DNA of 64,000 nucleotides from Anastatus disparis (lineage: Eukaryota; Arthropoda; Insecta; Hymenoptera; Eupelmidae), in contig JAFFSR010000343.1 in the NCBI GenBank assembly GCA_017163975.1, forward strand, positions 5,216,001 through 5,280,000. Direction: 5' to 3'. Below are positions 33,450 through 44,551 of this stretch, piece after piece (position 1 is the stretch's first letter; each line of letters opens with the position of its first letter). The notes below the pieces were generated by a model, which saw nothing but the letters and a program-made list of their open reading frames with translations, had not been told where the DNA came from and did no database searches. The translations under genes were made by a program, and so were the position numbers.

Positions 33450-35197
33450 TGCGACGCGGGTTTTCGCGTCACAAAAATTTTTTGAAATTTTTAGGCTTTT
33501 TAATTTTTTTTATTTGTGAGAAAAAGAAGGGTAAGTGATGTTAAATTTAATTAAAAAGAAGTTAAATAATTCTGCTGTTGTTTGGGATAATTGATAAAAT
33601 ATATTTACAATTTGTTAAAAGGTTGTTTTGTTTTTTTTTATGTTTGAGGGAATTCTATCATTCAAATAGTCTCGCCGCCATACTGAAAGAAACTAGCGCC
33701 GAGAAGAACCGAATGCCGCCGAAGGAAAGAAGAGAGAAAATAACGAAAGAAGAGTTTTTATATTAATGCGTTGTATTAAATTATAGTTATAAAAGCGAGA
33801 ATTAGAATTTTGAAAGCGTGCGTTATGTTAAAATATATATAAACTATTGTAAAAGCGAGATATAGTATAAGAGAGAGTGCGTAGATATGTGTGTGAGTGT
33901 GAAAGAGAAGGAGAGAAAGAGAGTACGGCCGAGTGATGTACGAGTTGCGCGCGCCGTCCTTGTACACGCCGGACGGGGAGAGATTTAACGAACGTTTATA
34001 TATATGCGAATTTATTTTTAAAATTGTAAAAGGAAAAAGAAAACTAAGTTGTAATAATATTAGGTTTTGTTTTAAAGTTAATTGCAAAAAGGGAAATGTG
34101 AAATTATTGTGTACATAAGTAAATTACAGTTTTCGCGCCCGGAAATATTGATAGCCCGCCAAATGTAAGCGTAGCGATTGGCTGATGCAATCGAGAAAGA
34201 CGTTACGGGTCGAAATTCGCCAGGCGAAGCGTCAGTGTACATCGGGCCGCAGCAGAGAACAGACGTGTCGTGAGAGTAGTAGAATTTTGAAAAGGGTTTT
34301 TGTGTGAATTCGTGAAAGTTAGCGTGGCGTGAGTGTGCAGAGTTTTATTTCGTGATTAAAATTATAAAGAGTTTGGGTGTGTGATTAAGGGAAAATTTAA
34401 TAGATATTTTAATTGCCGAGTTTTCTTTGTATTATTTTTGCGTGTGATTAGTTTTTTTTTTGTATTATTTCGAGATTGTGTGTGTAGCGTCGTGGAAGTG
34501 ATAATTATTGCAAGTGTTAGTAGCGTCTAATAGAGTTTTCTTTATACGAATCACCGTGCGTCCTGAGCATCTACGAGAGAGAAGCGAAAAGGGAGAACGA
34601 GAGGAAGCCACAGCGACAAAATCAACTTCGCCTGGACCGAATCCACTAGGATTTCGCTTCTCTCGACTGTAAGGTAATATCGTAAAATTTAAGCCGCGCG
34701 CGTAGTTGCTATCTTCTTCGCTAAAAGTAAAAATAAGTTCAATGGCAAAATAGAGTAAAACCTTTAGATAACGTTTGTATAAAATATTATTGTGTTACGC
34801 GTGATAACGTGAAAAGAGAAAAAGTATATATTTTAATAGAAAAGAAACGAGAGAGTGGAAAATAAAGAGAAAAAAAAACGAATTCAGAACCACGCTGAAA
34901 GAAAGAGAACGGTTGCGCCATCGAAGCGTCGTTGGGGCCGGTAGTGTGAGTGAGAGAGAAATATAATTCGAGGAAAAGGGGGAGAGCGATCTTTATAGCG
35001 TTACGTGTTGTGGTGAATTTACTTTTATTTTATTTATTTCGTATTTCTTTGTATTTCGTGCAATGTGTAAGTGATAAAGAGATTTTTTTTGTTTATGTTA
35101 AACGTGTGTAACTTCTTAATTATACTTAATATAAAAAAAAAGAATAAGATAAGTGTTGTAAGGAGAGAGCGTGATAGGAAATTTAGCATTTATGCAT

Positions 35198-35233
<36 letters not shown>

Positions 35234-35550
35234 GTGTAGAGAAAATTTGTAAGTCGAGCAGAATATTAGTGGCGCGCGTAGTCGGGAGAGAGAGAGAGCG
35301 TGAGAGCGTTATATGTTTGTGTTAAAAAGAAGTTATTTAAACAAAAAAAAAAATTTTCATTGTGATTAGAAAAAAAAAATGAAAGTAGAATAAAACTATT
35401 TTAAATCTAATAAAAGAGTATTTAATCATTTATGTAGAAAACATTTTTTTTTTTTTTTTGAATTCCTTGTGTGTGTTTGCCGTGCATGACGTAGTGTTGA
35501 AAATTCTAAATAATAATTGTTTTTTTATTGAACGCGGTTAACAAGAGCTG
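33450..35550 (+). repeat. probable long 5' LTR/leader of the Gypsy element
   Basis: GC- and GA-richer than its neighbours, with GAGAGA tracts (35205-35229, 35288-35300) and no open frame. An initiator-like GCGTCAGTGTACATC at ~34228 and AATAAA at ~34861 fit an LTR. TGGTGCGCCCCGAGC at ~35551 could be the primer-binding site, 335 bases before gag. The start is guessed from the hairpin GCGACGCGGGTTTTCGCGTC at 33453. The 3' LTR that would prove it lies outside the window. Confidence 0.35.
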
Positions 35551-35885
35551 GTGCGCCCCGAGCACAAGCTTACTTTCGGTCGAATCTCCTCTGAGAGAGT
35601 CTAGGTAAAGAATAAAGAGAATAAAATTATAAATTTTTTGAATTTGGACATTTCGGGTAGTTTGCAACGTCACAATATACATATGTAGATGTATTAGCTT
35701 GTTGAAATACAATATAAAGGTTGGTTTCCACTCAGTAAATTTCCATTGAGTTTAAATCAGATTTAAACACTTTGAAAATAAATTCAAAAGAAATATAAAT
35801 CAATACAAAGCTATGTATTGAATTATAAAAAAGGATTTCTTCTCATTCTTTTTAATTTAATTTTTTTGAAATTTACAATTTAAAA

Positions 35886-37019
35886 ATGTCGAAAAGAAGA
35901 TCAATCCTAAAGTTACATGAGAAGACATCTGAAGAGCTTCTAAATGAAATAGATCAGCTCTCAGATGCAAGTTCTTCTGAAGCTATAAGGAGATCTGGCT
36001 CATGGAGAAGAGCAGTAGCAGAGGAAGTAAAATGCCTTGATGAGAATCAAGATAGCTTAGAAGCAAGAATAATAAACATTGAAGTAGATGTTACAAATCA
36101 GAGTGCTTTGCAAAACAATATACAAATAAGCCAAGATTCTCTAAAGGAATCATTAACTCTTCTGGAAGGGTTAATGAATAAAAAATTAGAAGAAGCCAAA
36201 GCTGAATGGCAAAAAGAAATTCAAACTTTAAAAAATGAAATAGAGAGTTTGAAAGCAGAAAACAAGACTCTAAATGATCTTGTTAAAGAGAATGAAGATA
36301 TTATGTAAAATAAGACATCAAGAGATTGCTGAATTAGACGTGGCAATAAGAAATAATGAGGATGCCATGAGAAGTCTGCAAGAACAAGTAGAGAATTCAA
36401 CAATGAATCAGACTGGCAACAGCAATATCGTAACATCAGGTGATACAACTAAAAAATTAAATTTGAGAATTCCAAAGTTTAAGGGGACTTTGGAAGAAAG
36501 ACCCATCAAGTTTCTAAATGACCTAAAAAGATACATTGAAGTCACGAAACTTGACGAGAAGGAAATAAGATATGTATTTTCTCAAAGTTTAGATGGAATA
36601 GCTCAGAGCTGGTTCAATCTAAACGAAAGAGAAATTTTTTCAATAGATGATTTTGAAAGAGAATTTTAGTTGCAGTTCTGGAATGATAACACCCAGAGGG
36701 TGATTAAACGAAAAATCGAGTTTGGGAAATATAATTCTAAGAAAAATGCAACTAGGTTAGCCTATGCAATGGACTTATTCAATTCAGCACAAGAACTCGA
36801 TGAACATCGGGATGATTGTGAAATCATCAATCAATTAAGTGGTCATTTTGAAAGAGAGATTAGAAGTGGAATACGTGTACAACGTATCAAAGATAAAAGT
36901 ATATTCTTTGCACTTTTGTCTGAATTTGATTTTGATGATCAAAATCAAGAAGACAAGCCAGAATCAATAGACAAAAATAAAAACTATCCTAATAAAAATA
37001 CTAATTATTATAATAATAA
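35886..37019 (+). pseudogene. Gypsy Gag, N-terminal and capsid parts
   Basis: Begins with ATG at 35886 (MSKRRSILKLHEKTSEELL). About 140 residues of charged, heptad-rich coiled coil (LEARIINIEVDV, LKNEIESLKAENKTL) follow. A frame change near 36300 leads into a retrotransposon Gag capsid-like domain: LRIPKFKGTLEERPIKFLND, AQSWFNL, FEREF, QFWND, then a Asn/Lys-rich tail. A TAG at 36667 interrupts the capsid. Gag would multimerise into cytoplasmic particles and package the RNA. The reading is cut at 37020 by the palindromic element and resumes at 41353. Confidence 0.75.
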
Positions 37020-37078
37020 CACAGCCACACAAAAAAAAAATGTCAAAACCCACGGACCAGACCATACATACCTTATGT

Positions 37079-37775
37079 TTTTGAGGTCGCTAATTCCGAA
37101 TCCGTGGTCCATTTGACCCCATCACCTCAGGGTCAAGGTCAGGTCAAGGTCAAATTTACAAAATTAACGGCAACCAAGGTTTAACAGTATACATATATGT
37201 TTTTGAGGTCGCTGATTCCGAATCCGTGGTCCATTTGACCCCATCACCTCAGGGTCAAGGTCAGGTCAAGGTCAAATTTACAAAATTAACGGCAACCAAG
37301 GTTTAACAGTATACATATATATTTTTGAGGTCGCTGATTCCGAATCCATGGTCCATTTGGCCCCATCACCTCAGGGTCAAGGTCAGGTCAAGGTCAAATT
37401 TACAAAATTAACGGCAACCAAGGTTTAACAGTATACATATATGTTTTTCAGGTCGCTGATTCCGAATCCGTGGTCCATTTGACCCCATCACCTCAGGGTC
37501 AAGGTCAGGTCAAGGTCAAATTTACAAAATTAACGGCAACCAAGGTTTAACAGTATACATATATGTTTTTGAGGTCGCTGATTCCGAATTCGTGGTCCAT
37601 TTGACCCCATCACCTCAGGGTCAAGGTCAGGTCAAGGTCAAATTTACAAAATTAACGGCAACCAAGGTTTAATAGTATACATATATGTTTTTGGGGTCGC
37701 CGAATCCGAATCCGTGGTCCGTTTGACTCCATCACCTCATAGTGAAGGTTATTTGAAGGTAAAATCGACAAAATT
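37079..37775. repeat. left subterminal tandem array, ~122-bp units, about six
   Basis: Each unit has GAGGTCGCTGATTCCGAATC, a CCATTTGACCCCATCACCTC block, GGTCAAGGTCAGGTCAAGGT and CGGCAACCAAGGTTTAACAG. The innermost unit is diverged (GGGGTCGCCGAATCC). Such arrays near transposon ends often hold transposase binding sites (inference). Confidence 0.9.
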
Positions 37776-37804
37776 CTTGTAAAACAAACCAAACTTCATG
37801 CCAT

Positions 37805-38929
37805 TTATTTTTTCTCACTATACCTTACACGTTTCTCATCAAATGATCGGTGCAAAGGTTTCCTTTTACGTTTTCTCCCAGTAGTTTTACAATCTCTTTT
37901 CAACATCCAGCAGTAGTCGTCCAGCATACTAGCATCCCATCTACCTTGATAACGCTTCTCCATTACTTTAATGTCTTGGTGAAAACGCTCTCCCTGTTCT
38001 TCGCTATAATCGCCACAGTTTTCAGGAAAACTATCCAACTGATTGTGCAGAAAATGTATTTTGTAATTCATTAGGCAACCCATATTCCCATAGTTCTCAA
38101 CCATTTTAGATACAATTACTTTGTAATTTGGGCTTCTGCGATTACCCAAAAAGTTTTCAGTAACTTCCTTAAAGCTAAACCATGCAGCTTTCTCAATGTT
38201 TGTCATGGAACTAATGAACTGGTCATCAGCCATCATTTTTCTAATTTCAGGACCGTCAAAAATACCTTCCTTCAATTTTGCATCTGATTTACTTGGAAAT
38301 TTACTTTCCAAGTATTTGAAGCACTGGCTATCTTTATCTAAAGCTTTAACGAATTGTTTCATCACACCAAGTTTTATGTGTAATGGAGGAATGAAAACTC
38401 TTTTCGGATCAACCAATGGAGTAGCTATAACGTTACTCTTTCCGACTTCGAGAGATTTTCTTTCAGGCCATTTATGATTTGTATAGTGCTTTGCACGGTC
38501 TCTACTATCCCATAAGCACAAGAAACATGGCGTCTTTGTAAATCCAGACTGCTGTCCTAACAATATTCCAGAAACTTTCAAATTACCACATATCCGCCAT
38601 TTATGCTTATCATACTGAATATTTTGTATTATAATTTTGAGATTATCGTATGTTTCCTTCATTGTAGTGGAGTGCGCTATAGGAACTGAGGCATAGTGGT
38701 TGCTATTGTGTAGTAATACGGCTTTTAAACTTCTTTTTGATGAATCTATGAACAATCTCCATTCTTCGTCTTTATACACATTAGGTTTAATTTCATTCAT
38801 TAATCCTTTTACGTCTTTACAATATACTATTTTATCACCATTATGATTCATTTCTTCAAAGTATGGTTCGAAACTTTTGCTTCTTGTTCTGTAAAAAGAT
38901 ACTTGAGTAGATTTTGCCAACTGATTCAT
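37805..38929 (-). CDS. uncharacterised transposon protein, left-arm copy (374 codons)
   Basis: Intact ORF from MNQLAKSTQVSFYRTR to a basic C-terminus (RKRKRKPLHRSF). It differs from the right-arm copy at only six residues (9, 14, 333, 337, 352, 372). Visible features are LFIDSSKRSLKAVLL (Asp62), a CFLC...H...H zinc-like set (Cys135, Cys138, His148, His152), PPLHIKLG, and EQGERFHQDI near 311-320. The alternation of Asp62, Asp141/144 and Glu314 would suit an RNase H-like DDE nuclease; that is inference. I know near-relatives only as uncharacterised proteins in arthropod genomes. Upstream of the ATG the frame stays open (without the TAG present in the other copy) for ~45 codons, so the true N-terminus, possibly from another exon, is unknown. 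Confidence 0.75.
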   Translation of the reverse strand: MNQLAKSTQVSFYRTRSKSFEPYFEEMNHNGDKIVYCKDVKGLMNEIKPNVYKDEEWRLFIDSSKRSLKAVLLHNSNHYASVPIAHSTTMKETYDNLKIIIQNIQYDKHKWRICGNLKVSGILLGQQSGFTKTPCFLCLWDSRDRAKHYTNHKWPERKSLEVGKSNVIATPLVDPKRVFIPPLHIKLGVMKQFVKALDKDSQCFKYLESKFPSKSDAKLKEGIFDGPEIRKMMADDQFISSMTNIEKAAWFSFKEVTENFLGNRRSPNYKVIVSKMVENYGNMGCLMNYKIHFLHNQLDSFPENCGDYSEEQGERFHQDIKVMEKRYQGRWDASMLDDYCWMLKRDCKTTGRKRKRKPLHRSFDEKRVRYSEKK

Positions 38930-38998
38930 GCCTTTTAAAGCTGAAGCTAAATGTTCTGCTCCATCTTTAGGTAAGTTAAGCTCTCTAACTAGGTCGTT

Positions 38999-39487
38999 TG
39001 GGGCAGTGTCACCGTCACAGTTTTTGTCGAGGAAGCAGGTGAAGGCTACGTTGACGAAAAAAAATCATGTTTAATTTTTTCTTATTCATTTAACCGTACA
39101 TTTGTACAATTAGAAAATGCATGCTTACTTTCTACACAATTCTTCACGTATATCACAGAACACTCTTATGCAATTTGAAATTGTATAATGTACGATCTCA
39201 CAAATAAGAGAAAATTAAATATGATCTTTTGTTCTTCAAAGTAGCCTTGTATTAAGATGAAATTAATCAATATTGTACTAAAATTCGCAGATACCGTGGT
39301 TTAGGTTTGTTTCGCATGAATCTAGTACATTTCACCTTGAAATTACCTTTACTCAATGTAACTAGTCCTATGAAAGTGATAGTAATGAAGAAACTGCAGA
39401 TGATGATGATGATGACGATGACGATATTTTCCTTCCAGCGGGCCAAAAAGACAAAAGCGTAAAGTTATGGACTCAAGATAAACTAAA
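38999..39487. other. unique spacer between the two arms
   Basis: AT-rich, without inverted counterpart. Its right part (39366-39487) holds the upstream coding segment of the right-arm protein. The left part gives a different in-frame extension (FLDKNCDGDTAPND) for the left-arm protein. A bidirectional promoter or first exons could lie here (inference). Confidence 0.5.
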
Positions 39488-39554
39488 CGACCTAGTTAGA
39501 GAGCTTAACTTACCTAAAGATGGAGCAGAACATTTAGCTTAGGCTTTAAAAGGC

Positions 39555-40679
39555 ATGAATCAGTTGGCAAAATCTACTGAAGTATCTTTTTACAGTACAA
39601 GAAGCAAAAGTTTCGAACCATACTTTGAAGAAATGAATCATAATGGTGATAAAATAGTATATTGTAAAGACGTAAAAGGTTTAATGAATGAAATTAAACC
39701 TAATGTGTATAAAGACGAAGAATGGAGATTGTTCATAGATTCATCAAAAAGAAGTTTAAAAGCCGTATTACTACACAATAGCAACCACTATGCCTCAGTT
39801 CCTATAGCGCACTCCACTACAATGAAGGAAACATACGATAATCTCAAAATTATAATACAAAATATTCAGTATGATAAGCATAAATGGCGGATATGTGGTA
39901 ATTTGAAAGTTTCTGGAATATTGTTAGGACAGCAGTCTGGATTTACAAAGACGCCATGTTTCTTGTGCTTATGGGATAGTAGAGACCGTGCAAAGCACTA
40001 TACAAATCATAAATGGCCTGAAAGAAAATCTCTCGAAGTCGGAAAGAGTAACGTTATAGCTACTCCATTGGTTGATCCGAAAAGAGTTTTCATTCCTCCA
40101 TTACACATAAAACTTGGTGTGATGAAACAATTCGTTAAAGCTTTAGATAAAGATAGCCAGTGCTTCAAATACTTGGAAAGTAAATTTCCAAGTAAATCAG
40201 ATGCAAAATTGAAGGAAGGTATTTTTGACGGTCCTGAAATTAGAAAAATGATGGCTGATGACCAGTTCATTAGTTCCATGACAAACATTGAGAAAGCTGC
40301 ATGGTTTAGCTTTAAGGAAGTTACTGAAAACTTTTTGGGTAATCGCAGAAGCCCAAATTACAAAGTAATTGTATCTAAAATGGTTGAGAACTATGGGAAT
40401 ATGGGTTGCCTAATGAATTACAAAATACATTTTCTGCACAATCAGTTGGATAGTTTTCCTGAAAACTGTGGCGATTATAGCGAAGAACAGGGAGAGCGTT
40501 TTCACCAAGACATTAAAGTAATGGAGAAGCGTTATCAAGGTAGATGGGATGTTAGTATGCTGGCCGACTACTGCTGGATGTTGAAAAGAGATTGTAAAAC
40601 TACTGGGAAAAAACGTAAAAGGAAACCTTTGCACCGATCATTTGATGAGAAACGTGTAAGGTATAGTAAGAAAAAATAA
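39555..40679 (+). CDS. uncharacterised transposon protein, right-arm copy (374 codons)
   Basis: Mirror-image copy of the ORF at 37805-38929, in the opposite orientation, so the two genes point away from each other and towards the element ends. All candidate catalytic and zinc residues (Asp62, Cys135, Cys138, Asp141, His148, His152, Glu314, Asp319) are kept. Upstream, an in-frame segment from 39366 (after a possible AG splice acceptor) encodes an Asp-rich run followed by LWTQDKLNDLVRELNLPKDG, clearly part of the same protein. It is cut by TAG at 39540. Arm homology begins inside that segment, at NDLVREL, so the Asp-rich part exists only on this side. The C-terminus is basic and may be a nuclear signal. 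Confidence 0.75.
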   Translation: MNQLAKSTEVSFYSTRSKSFEPYFEEMNHNGDKIVYCKDVKGLMNEIKPNVYKDEEWRLFIDSSKRSLKAVLLHNSNHYASVPIAHSTTMKETYDNLKIIIQNIQYDKHKWRICGNLKVSGILLGQQSGFTKTPCFLCLWDSRDRAKHYTNHKWPERKSLEVGKSNVIATPLVDPKRVFIPPLHIKLGVMKQFVKALDKDSQCFKYLESKFPSKSDAKLKEGIFDGPEIRKMMADDQFISSMTNIEKAAWFSFKEVTENFLGNRRSPNYKVIVSKMVENYGNMGCLMNYKIHFLHNQLDSFPENCGDYSEEQGERFHQDIKVMEKRYQGRWDVSMLADYCWMLKRDCKTTGKKRKRKPLHRSFDEKRVRYSKKK

Positions 40680-40739
40680 ATGGCATGAAGTTTGATTTGT
40701 TTTACAAGAATTTTGTCGATTTTACCTTCAAATAACCTT

Positions 40740-41290
40740 CACTATGAGGTGATGGAGTCAAACGGACCACGGATTCGGAATCAGCGACCCCAAAAACATA
40801 TATGTATACTGTTAAACCTTGGTTGCCGTTAATTTTGTAAATTTGACCTTGACCTGACCTTGACCCTGAGGTGATGGGGTCAAATGGACCACGGATTCGG
40901 AATCAGCGACCTCAAAAACATATATGTATACTGTTAAACCTTGGTTGCCGTTAATTTTGTAAATTTGACCTTGACCTAACCTTGACCCTGAGGTGATGGG
41001 GCCAAATGGACCATGGATTCGGAATCAGCGACCTCAAAAATATATATGTATACTGTTAAACCTTGGTTGCCGTTAATTTTGTAAATTTGACCTTGACCTG
41101 ACCTTGACCCTGAGGTGATGGGGTCAAATGGACCACGGATTCGGAATCAGCGACCTCGAAAACATATATGTATACTGTTAAACCTTGGTTGCCGTTAATT
41201 TTGTAAATTTGACCTTGACCTGACCTTGACCCTGAGGTGATGGGGTCAAATGGACCACGGATTCGGAATCAGCGACCTTAAAAACATAAG
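40740..41290. repeat. right subterminal tandem array, ~122-bp units, about 4.5
   Basis: Inverted counterpart of 37079-37775 with roughly one unit fewer. Units contain CGGATTCGGAATCAGCGACC and CTTGACCTGACCTTGACC. The difference in copy number between arms is consistent with unequal exchange within the array. Confidence 0.9.
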
Positions 41291-41352
41291 GTATATATGG
41301 TCTGGTCCGTGGGTTTTGACATTTTTTTTTTTGTGTGGCTGTGTAATTATAA

Positions 41353-41572
41353 TAAGAATAGAAATAACTATAATAACAAACCTCGTAACGAGTATGAGGT
41401 AAATGAATTAAGGATGCAACGAGAAAATAAATCGAAAGATTCTCATGCAAAGAAAAAACTAACAAAACAACAAGATTTTGTTAATAAAGCTGGTAAAATA
41501 TATGAAGAGGAAGTAGATGTTACCGACTTATTCCCACAAGCAGGTACATCAAAGCCGGGAAACGATCAATAG
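41353..41572 (+). pseudogene. Gypsy Gag C-terminal part
   Basis: The Asn/Arg/Lys-rich sequence (NKNRNNYNNKPRNEYEVNEL) continues the Asn-rich Gag tail left at 37019, then runs through KKKLTKQQDFVNKAGKIYEE to a TAG at 41570. The last ~10 codons overlap an open frame that leads into the protease, offset by -1. That is how many Gypsy elements couple Gag and Pol by frameshifting. No canonical zinc knuckle is visible; the basic stretch could replace it. Confidence 0.6.
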
Positions 41573-41586
41573 TTGCATTTTGTAAC

Positions 41587-41825
41587 TTGGATCAAGAAAC
41601 AAGCAAAATAAATCAGCAAAATGCAACTGAGAAAAAAGAAAGTTTTGAGGTTAACACTATATTTAGTGATCCTCGTAGTGAACTTTTATATGATATTGAA
41701 TCCGATGGCGTTAATATCATAAAAAAGAAATGTCCTCAGATACCATTAGAGGTGGAAGGCATAAAAATTCAAGCATTAATAGATTCAGGCAGTGAAGTGA
41801 CCTGTATCTCAGAAGAGTTTTATAA
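41587..41825 (+). pseudogene. Gypsy protease, N-terminal half
   Basis: Retropepsin start: CPQIPLEVEGIKIQALIDSG SEVT holds the catalytic Asp in the DSG triad, preceded by a hydrophobic strand. Reading stops at a TAA formed at the border of the 19.7-kb insertion. The missing half (flap and IIGYD motif) is found at ~61510-61710. The open frame extends upstream to ~41560, overlapping gag. Confidence 0.75.
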
Positions 41826-41879
41826 AATATAATTAGGGTTGCAAATATTTAAATCATTTTGGGCTTTAAATAAATTTAA

Positions 41880-42425
41880 ATTCACAAATCCTTTTTGAAT
41901 TCGTAATTAGAGTTTTATTTAATTATCAATTCCTTTTAAATTAATAATTAAAAATATTTTAATTATCAAATCAAAATCTAATCGTGAATTGAAAAGGCTT
42001 TAATTAAAAAATCAAAAGGAATTCTTAATTAAATAAATTTCAATTAAGAAATCAAAATGTAATCGTGAATTGAAAGGGCTTTAATTACAAAATCAAAAGG
42101 AATTCTTAATTAAATAAATTTCAATTAAGAAATCAAAATTTAATCGTGAATTGAAAGGGCTTTAATTCCAAAATCAAAAGGAATCCTTAATTAAATAAAT
42201 TTCAATTAAGAAATCAAAATGTAATCGTGAATTAAAAGGGCTTTAATTTCAAAATCAAAAGGAATTCTTAATTGAATAAATTTCAATTAAGAAATCAAAA
42301 TTTAATCGTGAATTGAAAGGGCTTTAATTCCAAAATCAAAAGGAATCCTTAATTAAATAAATTTCAATTAAGAAATCAAAATGTAATCGTGAATTGAAAG
42401 AGCGTCAGTTATGATTATAATTTGT
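41880..42425. repeat. left arm tandem array of the giant element
   Basis: Five to six units of ~100 bases built from AATCAAAATGTAATCGTGAA, TTGAAAGGGCTTTAATT, CAAAATCAAAAGGAATTC and TTAATTAAATAAATTTCAAT. Complementary to 60930-61445. Confidence 0.9.
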
Positions 42426-42588
42426 GAATTCGAGGGCTTTAATTAAAAATTCCATAATTCCTTTTTAATTAAACGTTTTAAAGGAATTTTTATCATATAT
42501 ATGTATATAGAAAAACATATGTGGACGCGCACATACGCACCTGGGCTCATATATATGCAACATTTCGTGTCGACCCAAACGCACACAT

Positions 42589-43003
42589 GAGGATATCTCT
42601 ACAATTTTTAATCTTTTTATGATGTTTTTGAAAATTCATTTTACAGGCGTTACTGGGTTACCCAATGATGCACACTATTTAAACTAGGTTCATACCTTTT
42701 GTACAATCTGGAAACTCTATTTTTTATGTATCCAGTGAATGTGCCACCAACGGTATAGTAGATATTTCTATAAAACGTAAATTTTTATATGGATAAAATT
42801 GCGGAAATTTTATCCATGTAAAAATTTACGTTTTATAGAAATATCTACTGTACCGTTGATGGCACATTCACTGAATACATAAAAATAGAGTTTCAGATTG
42901 TACAAAAGGTATGAACCTAGTTTAAATAGTGTGCATCATTAAATAACCAGTAATAGCTGTAAAATGACATATCACAGAAAGATTAAAAATTGTAGAGATA
43001 TCT
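42589..43003. repeat. palindromic MITE, family B copy 1
   Basis: GAGGATATCTCTACAATTTT pairs with AAAATTGTAGAGATATCTC. Both arms carry TTTAAACTAGGTTCATACC and GTGCCA(C/T)CAACGGTA-type blocks, with a centre near 42797. It is present only in the left arm of the giant element, so it was inserted after the arms formed or was lost from the right arm. Confidence 0.8.
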
Positions 43004-43018
43004 CACATACAGACAAGT

Positions 43019-43095
<77 letters not shown>

Positions 43096-43205
43096 CATAC
43101 ATACATACGTGGGACATTCCACGTCAATTAGAAAGCACCCACAGACAGGTTTATATATATGGGACATTTCATGCCAATGCGCATGCACACACACAGGATT
43201 ATATG

Positions 43206-43275
<70 letters not shown>

Positions 43276-43507
43276 CATACATAATCCTGTGTGTGTGCAT
43301 GCGCATTGGCATGAAATGTCCCATATATATAAACCTGTCTGTGGGTGCTTTCTAATTGACGTGGAATGTCCCACGTATGTATGTATATATACATACATAC
43401 ATACATACGTGGGACATTCCACGTCAATTAGAAAGCACCCACAGACAGGTTTATATATATGGGACATTTCATGCCAATGCGCATGCACACACACAGGATT
43501 ATGTATG

Positions 43508-43576
<69 letters not shown>

Positions 43577-43838
43577 GGGACATTTCGGGTCAACTCGTAC
43601 GTACTCATGATCACAGGCTTCTCTATATATATGGAACATTTCATGACAACTCTCACATACCTATCCAAGTTCCTTCAGGTTCGCATATATGGGATGTTTC
43701 ATGTCAATTTTCATTCATGCACACACACGTTAATATACATGGGATTTTTATGTATATTTCAACGCACACACATACAGGTTTATATATATGGGACATTTCA
43801 TGCCAATGCGCACGCACACATACACACACAGCATTATA

Positions 43839-43907
<69 letters not shown>

Positions 43908-44222
43908 GACATTTCATGCCAATGCGCACGCACACATACACACACACACAGCATTATATATATATATATATATGGGACATTTCATGTCAACTTGTACATA
44001 CTCATAATCACAGGCTCATCTATATATATGGAACATTTCATGACAACTCTCACACACCTATCCGAGTTCTCAGGTTTTCATACATGGGACGTTTCGTGTC
44101 AATTTTCATTCATGCACACACACGTTGATATACATGGGATTTTTTCTGTAAATTTCAACGCACGCACATACAGGTTTATATATATGGGACATTTCATGCC
44201 AATGCGCATGCACACACACAGG

Positions 44223-44258
<36 letters not shown>

Positions 44259-44520
44259 ACATTTCATGTTAACTCGTATGTACTCATAATCACAGGCTTT
44301 TCTATATATATGGAACATTTCGTGACAACTTTCACACACCTTTCCGAGTTCCTTCAGGTTTACATAAATGCGACGTTTCATGTCAATTTGCATTCATGCA
44401 TACACGCTTTTATATACATGCGACTCTTCATGTCAACTCATGTACGACCTTACTGACAGGTTTTTGCATATGTATATATGGTCCATTTCATATCAAATTG
44501 CTCACGTTTACCCGCAATTT

Positions 44521-44551
<31 letters not shown>

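Larger units (their letters stand above)
37020..41343. mobile_element. 4.3-kb palindromic transposon with two inverted copies of one ORF
   Basis: Termini CACAGCCACAC and GTGTGGCTGTG are followed on both sides by TGTCAAAACCCACGGACCAG and its complement, then by ~122-bp tandem units. The arms (37020-~38998 and ~39488-41343) are near-identical inverted copies, each with a 374-codon ORF. A unique spacer of ~490 bases joins them. Flanks TAATAATAA (37011-37019) and TAATTATAA (41344-41352) would be a 9-bp duplication with one mismatch; a 3-bp TAA duplication is also possible. It is inserted in the Gypsy gag gene and the gag frame is preserved across it. Superfamily unknown; long arms with subterminal arrays recall Foldback/Galileo or KDZ-type elements. 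Confidence 0.85.

Noticed and set aside
37079..37775. Regular ~122-bp repeats that could suggest a CRISPR-like array
   Set aside because: Units are contiguous without unique spacers, mirrored in the other arm of a eukaryotic transposon, and no cas-like gene is present.
37850..40634. Open frames antisense to the two 374-codon ORFs
   Set aside because: They occur identically in both arms as shadows of the main frame.
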